From: an uncultured Ectothiorhodospiraceae bacterium
GTDB lineage: Bacteria; Pseudomonadota; Gammaproteobacteria; UBA9214
Assembly: GCA_947259415.1 (NCBI GenBank)
Contig: CAMYMI010000019.1
Coordinates: 1-50,626, forward strand
Length of the DNA: 50,626 nucleotides
Direction of reading: 5' to 3'
In this document: piece by piece, positions 49,472 through 50,626 of the stretch
How positions within the stretch are numbered: position 1 is the stretch's first letter
Layout of the letters: each line of letters opens with the position of its first letter
Notes under the pieces: generated by a model
The model's input: only the letters and a program-made list of their open reading frames with translations
What the model was told of the DNA's origin: nothing
The model's database searches: none
Translations under genes and position numbers: made by a program

Positions 49472-50626
<1,155 letters not shown>

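Overview
The window looks like chromosome of a free-living gammaproteobacterium with moderately high GC. This rests on the style of several genes: a PrsK/PrsR (PEP-CTERM) two-component pair beside nucleotide-sugar genes, NhaA, a suf operon with sufT, an HrcA/CIRCE-controlled groESL, and a phosphoglucose isomerase of the Tal-Pgi type. No species can be named from sequence alone, and I saw no rRNA, tRNA or CRISPR array.

Layout. (1) 1-3.2 kb is a scarred accessory stretch: an IS1380-type transposase remnant, a Fic-domain protein with its own operator repeats, an N-terminal hsdR (type I restriction) remnant and a DUF6933-like gene. (2) nhaA follows at 3.3-4.5 kb. (3) 4.8-18.4 kb is the most coherent system. 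A long, tightly overlapping minus-strand operon (two CFA-type methyltransferases, FAD oxidoreductase, DUF1365, lipocalin, DUF6134-like, DUF1295, DUF2878, small acidic protein) faces a plus-strand set (glutathione peroxidase, DUF3429, DUF523/DUF1722, CinA-like). Next comes a photolyase plus a CarH/LitR-type B12-binding MerR regulator, and then Sel1 and a second lipocalin. Boxes of the CarH type, 11 bp apart, overlap a consensus promoter of the methyltransferase operon, and similar boxes lie in front of the regulator gene. I read this as a light- or photo-oxidation-induced membrane lipid remodelling and DNA repair regulon. (4) 18.4-24.2 kb holds a NYN/OST-HTH protein and a sufBCD-sufT-sufA-sufE operon without sufS. 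Its first start codon lies inside a perfect 19-bp-arm palindrome. (5) 24.6-26 kb is a chromate transporter. (6) 26.3-35.6 kb is central sugar metabolism: gnd-zwf-pgl opposite glk, pgi and an alpha-glucan phosphorylase, giving glycogen to glucose-phosphates to the oxidative pentose phosphate pathway. (7) 35.9-44.7 kb is a broken ATP-sulfurylase fragment, then nucleotide-sugar genes for exopolysaccharide (epimerase, ugd, gmd, fcl) and the regulators prsK/prsR. (8) 44.7-45.4 kb is a repeat-rich island with a 47-bp minisatellite. (9) 45.4-50.6 kb holds dsbD with a doubled N-terminal domain, cutA, fxsA, and groES-groEL, with groEL interrupted by an apparent 29-nt deletion and running off the window.

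Two things run across the second half. One is a degenerate 7-bp periodic repeat found just after stop codons at about ten intergenic sites from 30.7 to 48.8 kb. The other is a set of dispersed palindromic elements. Neither was seen in the first 30 kb.
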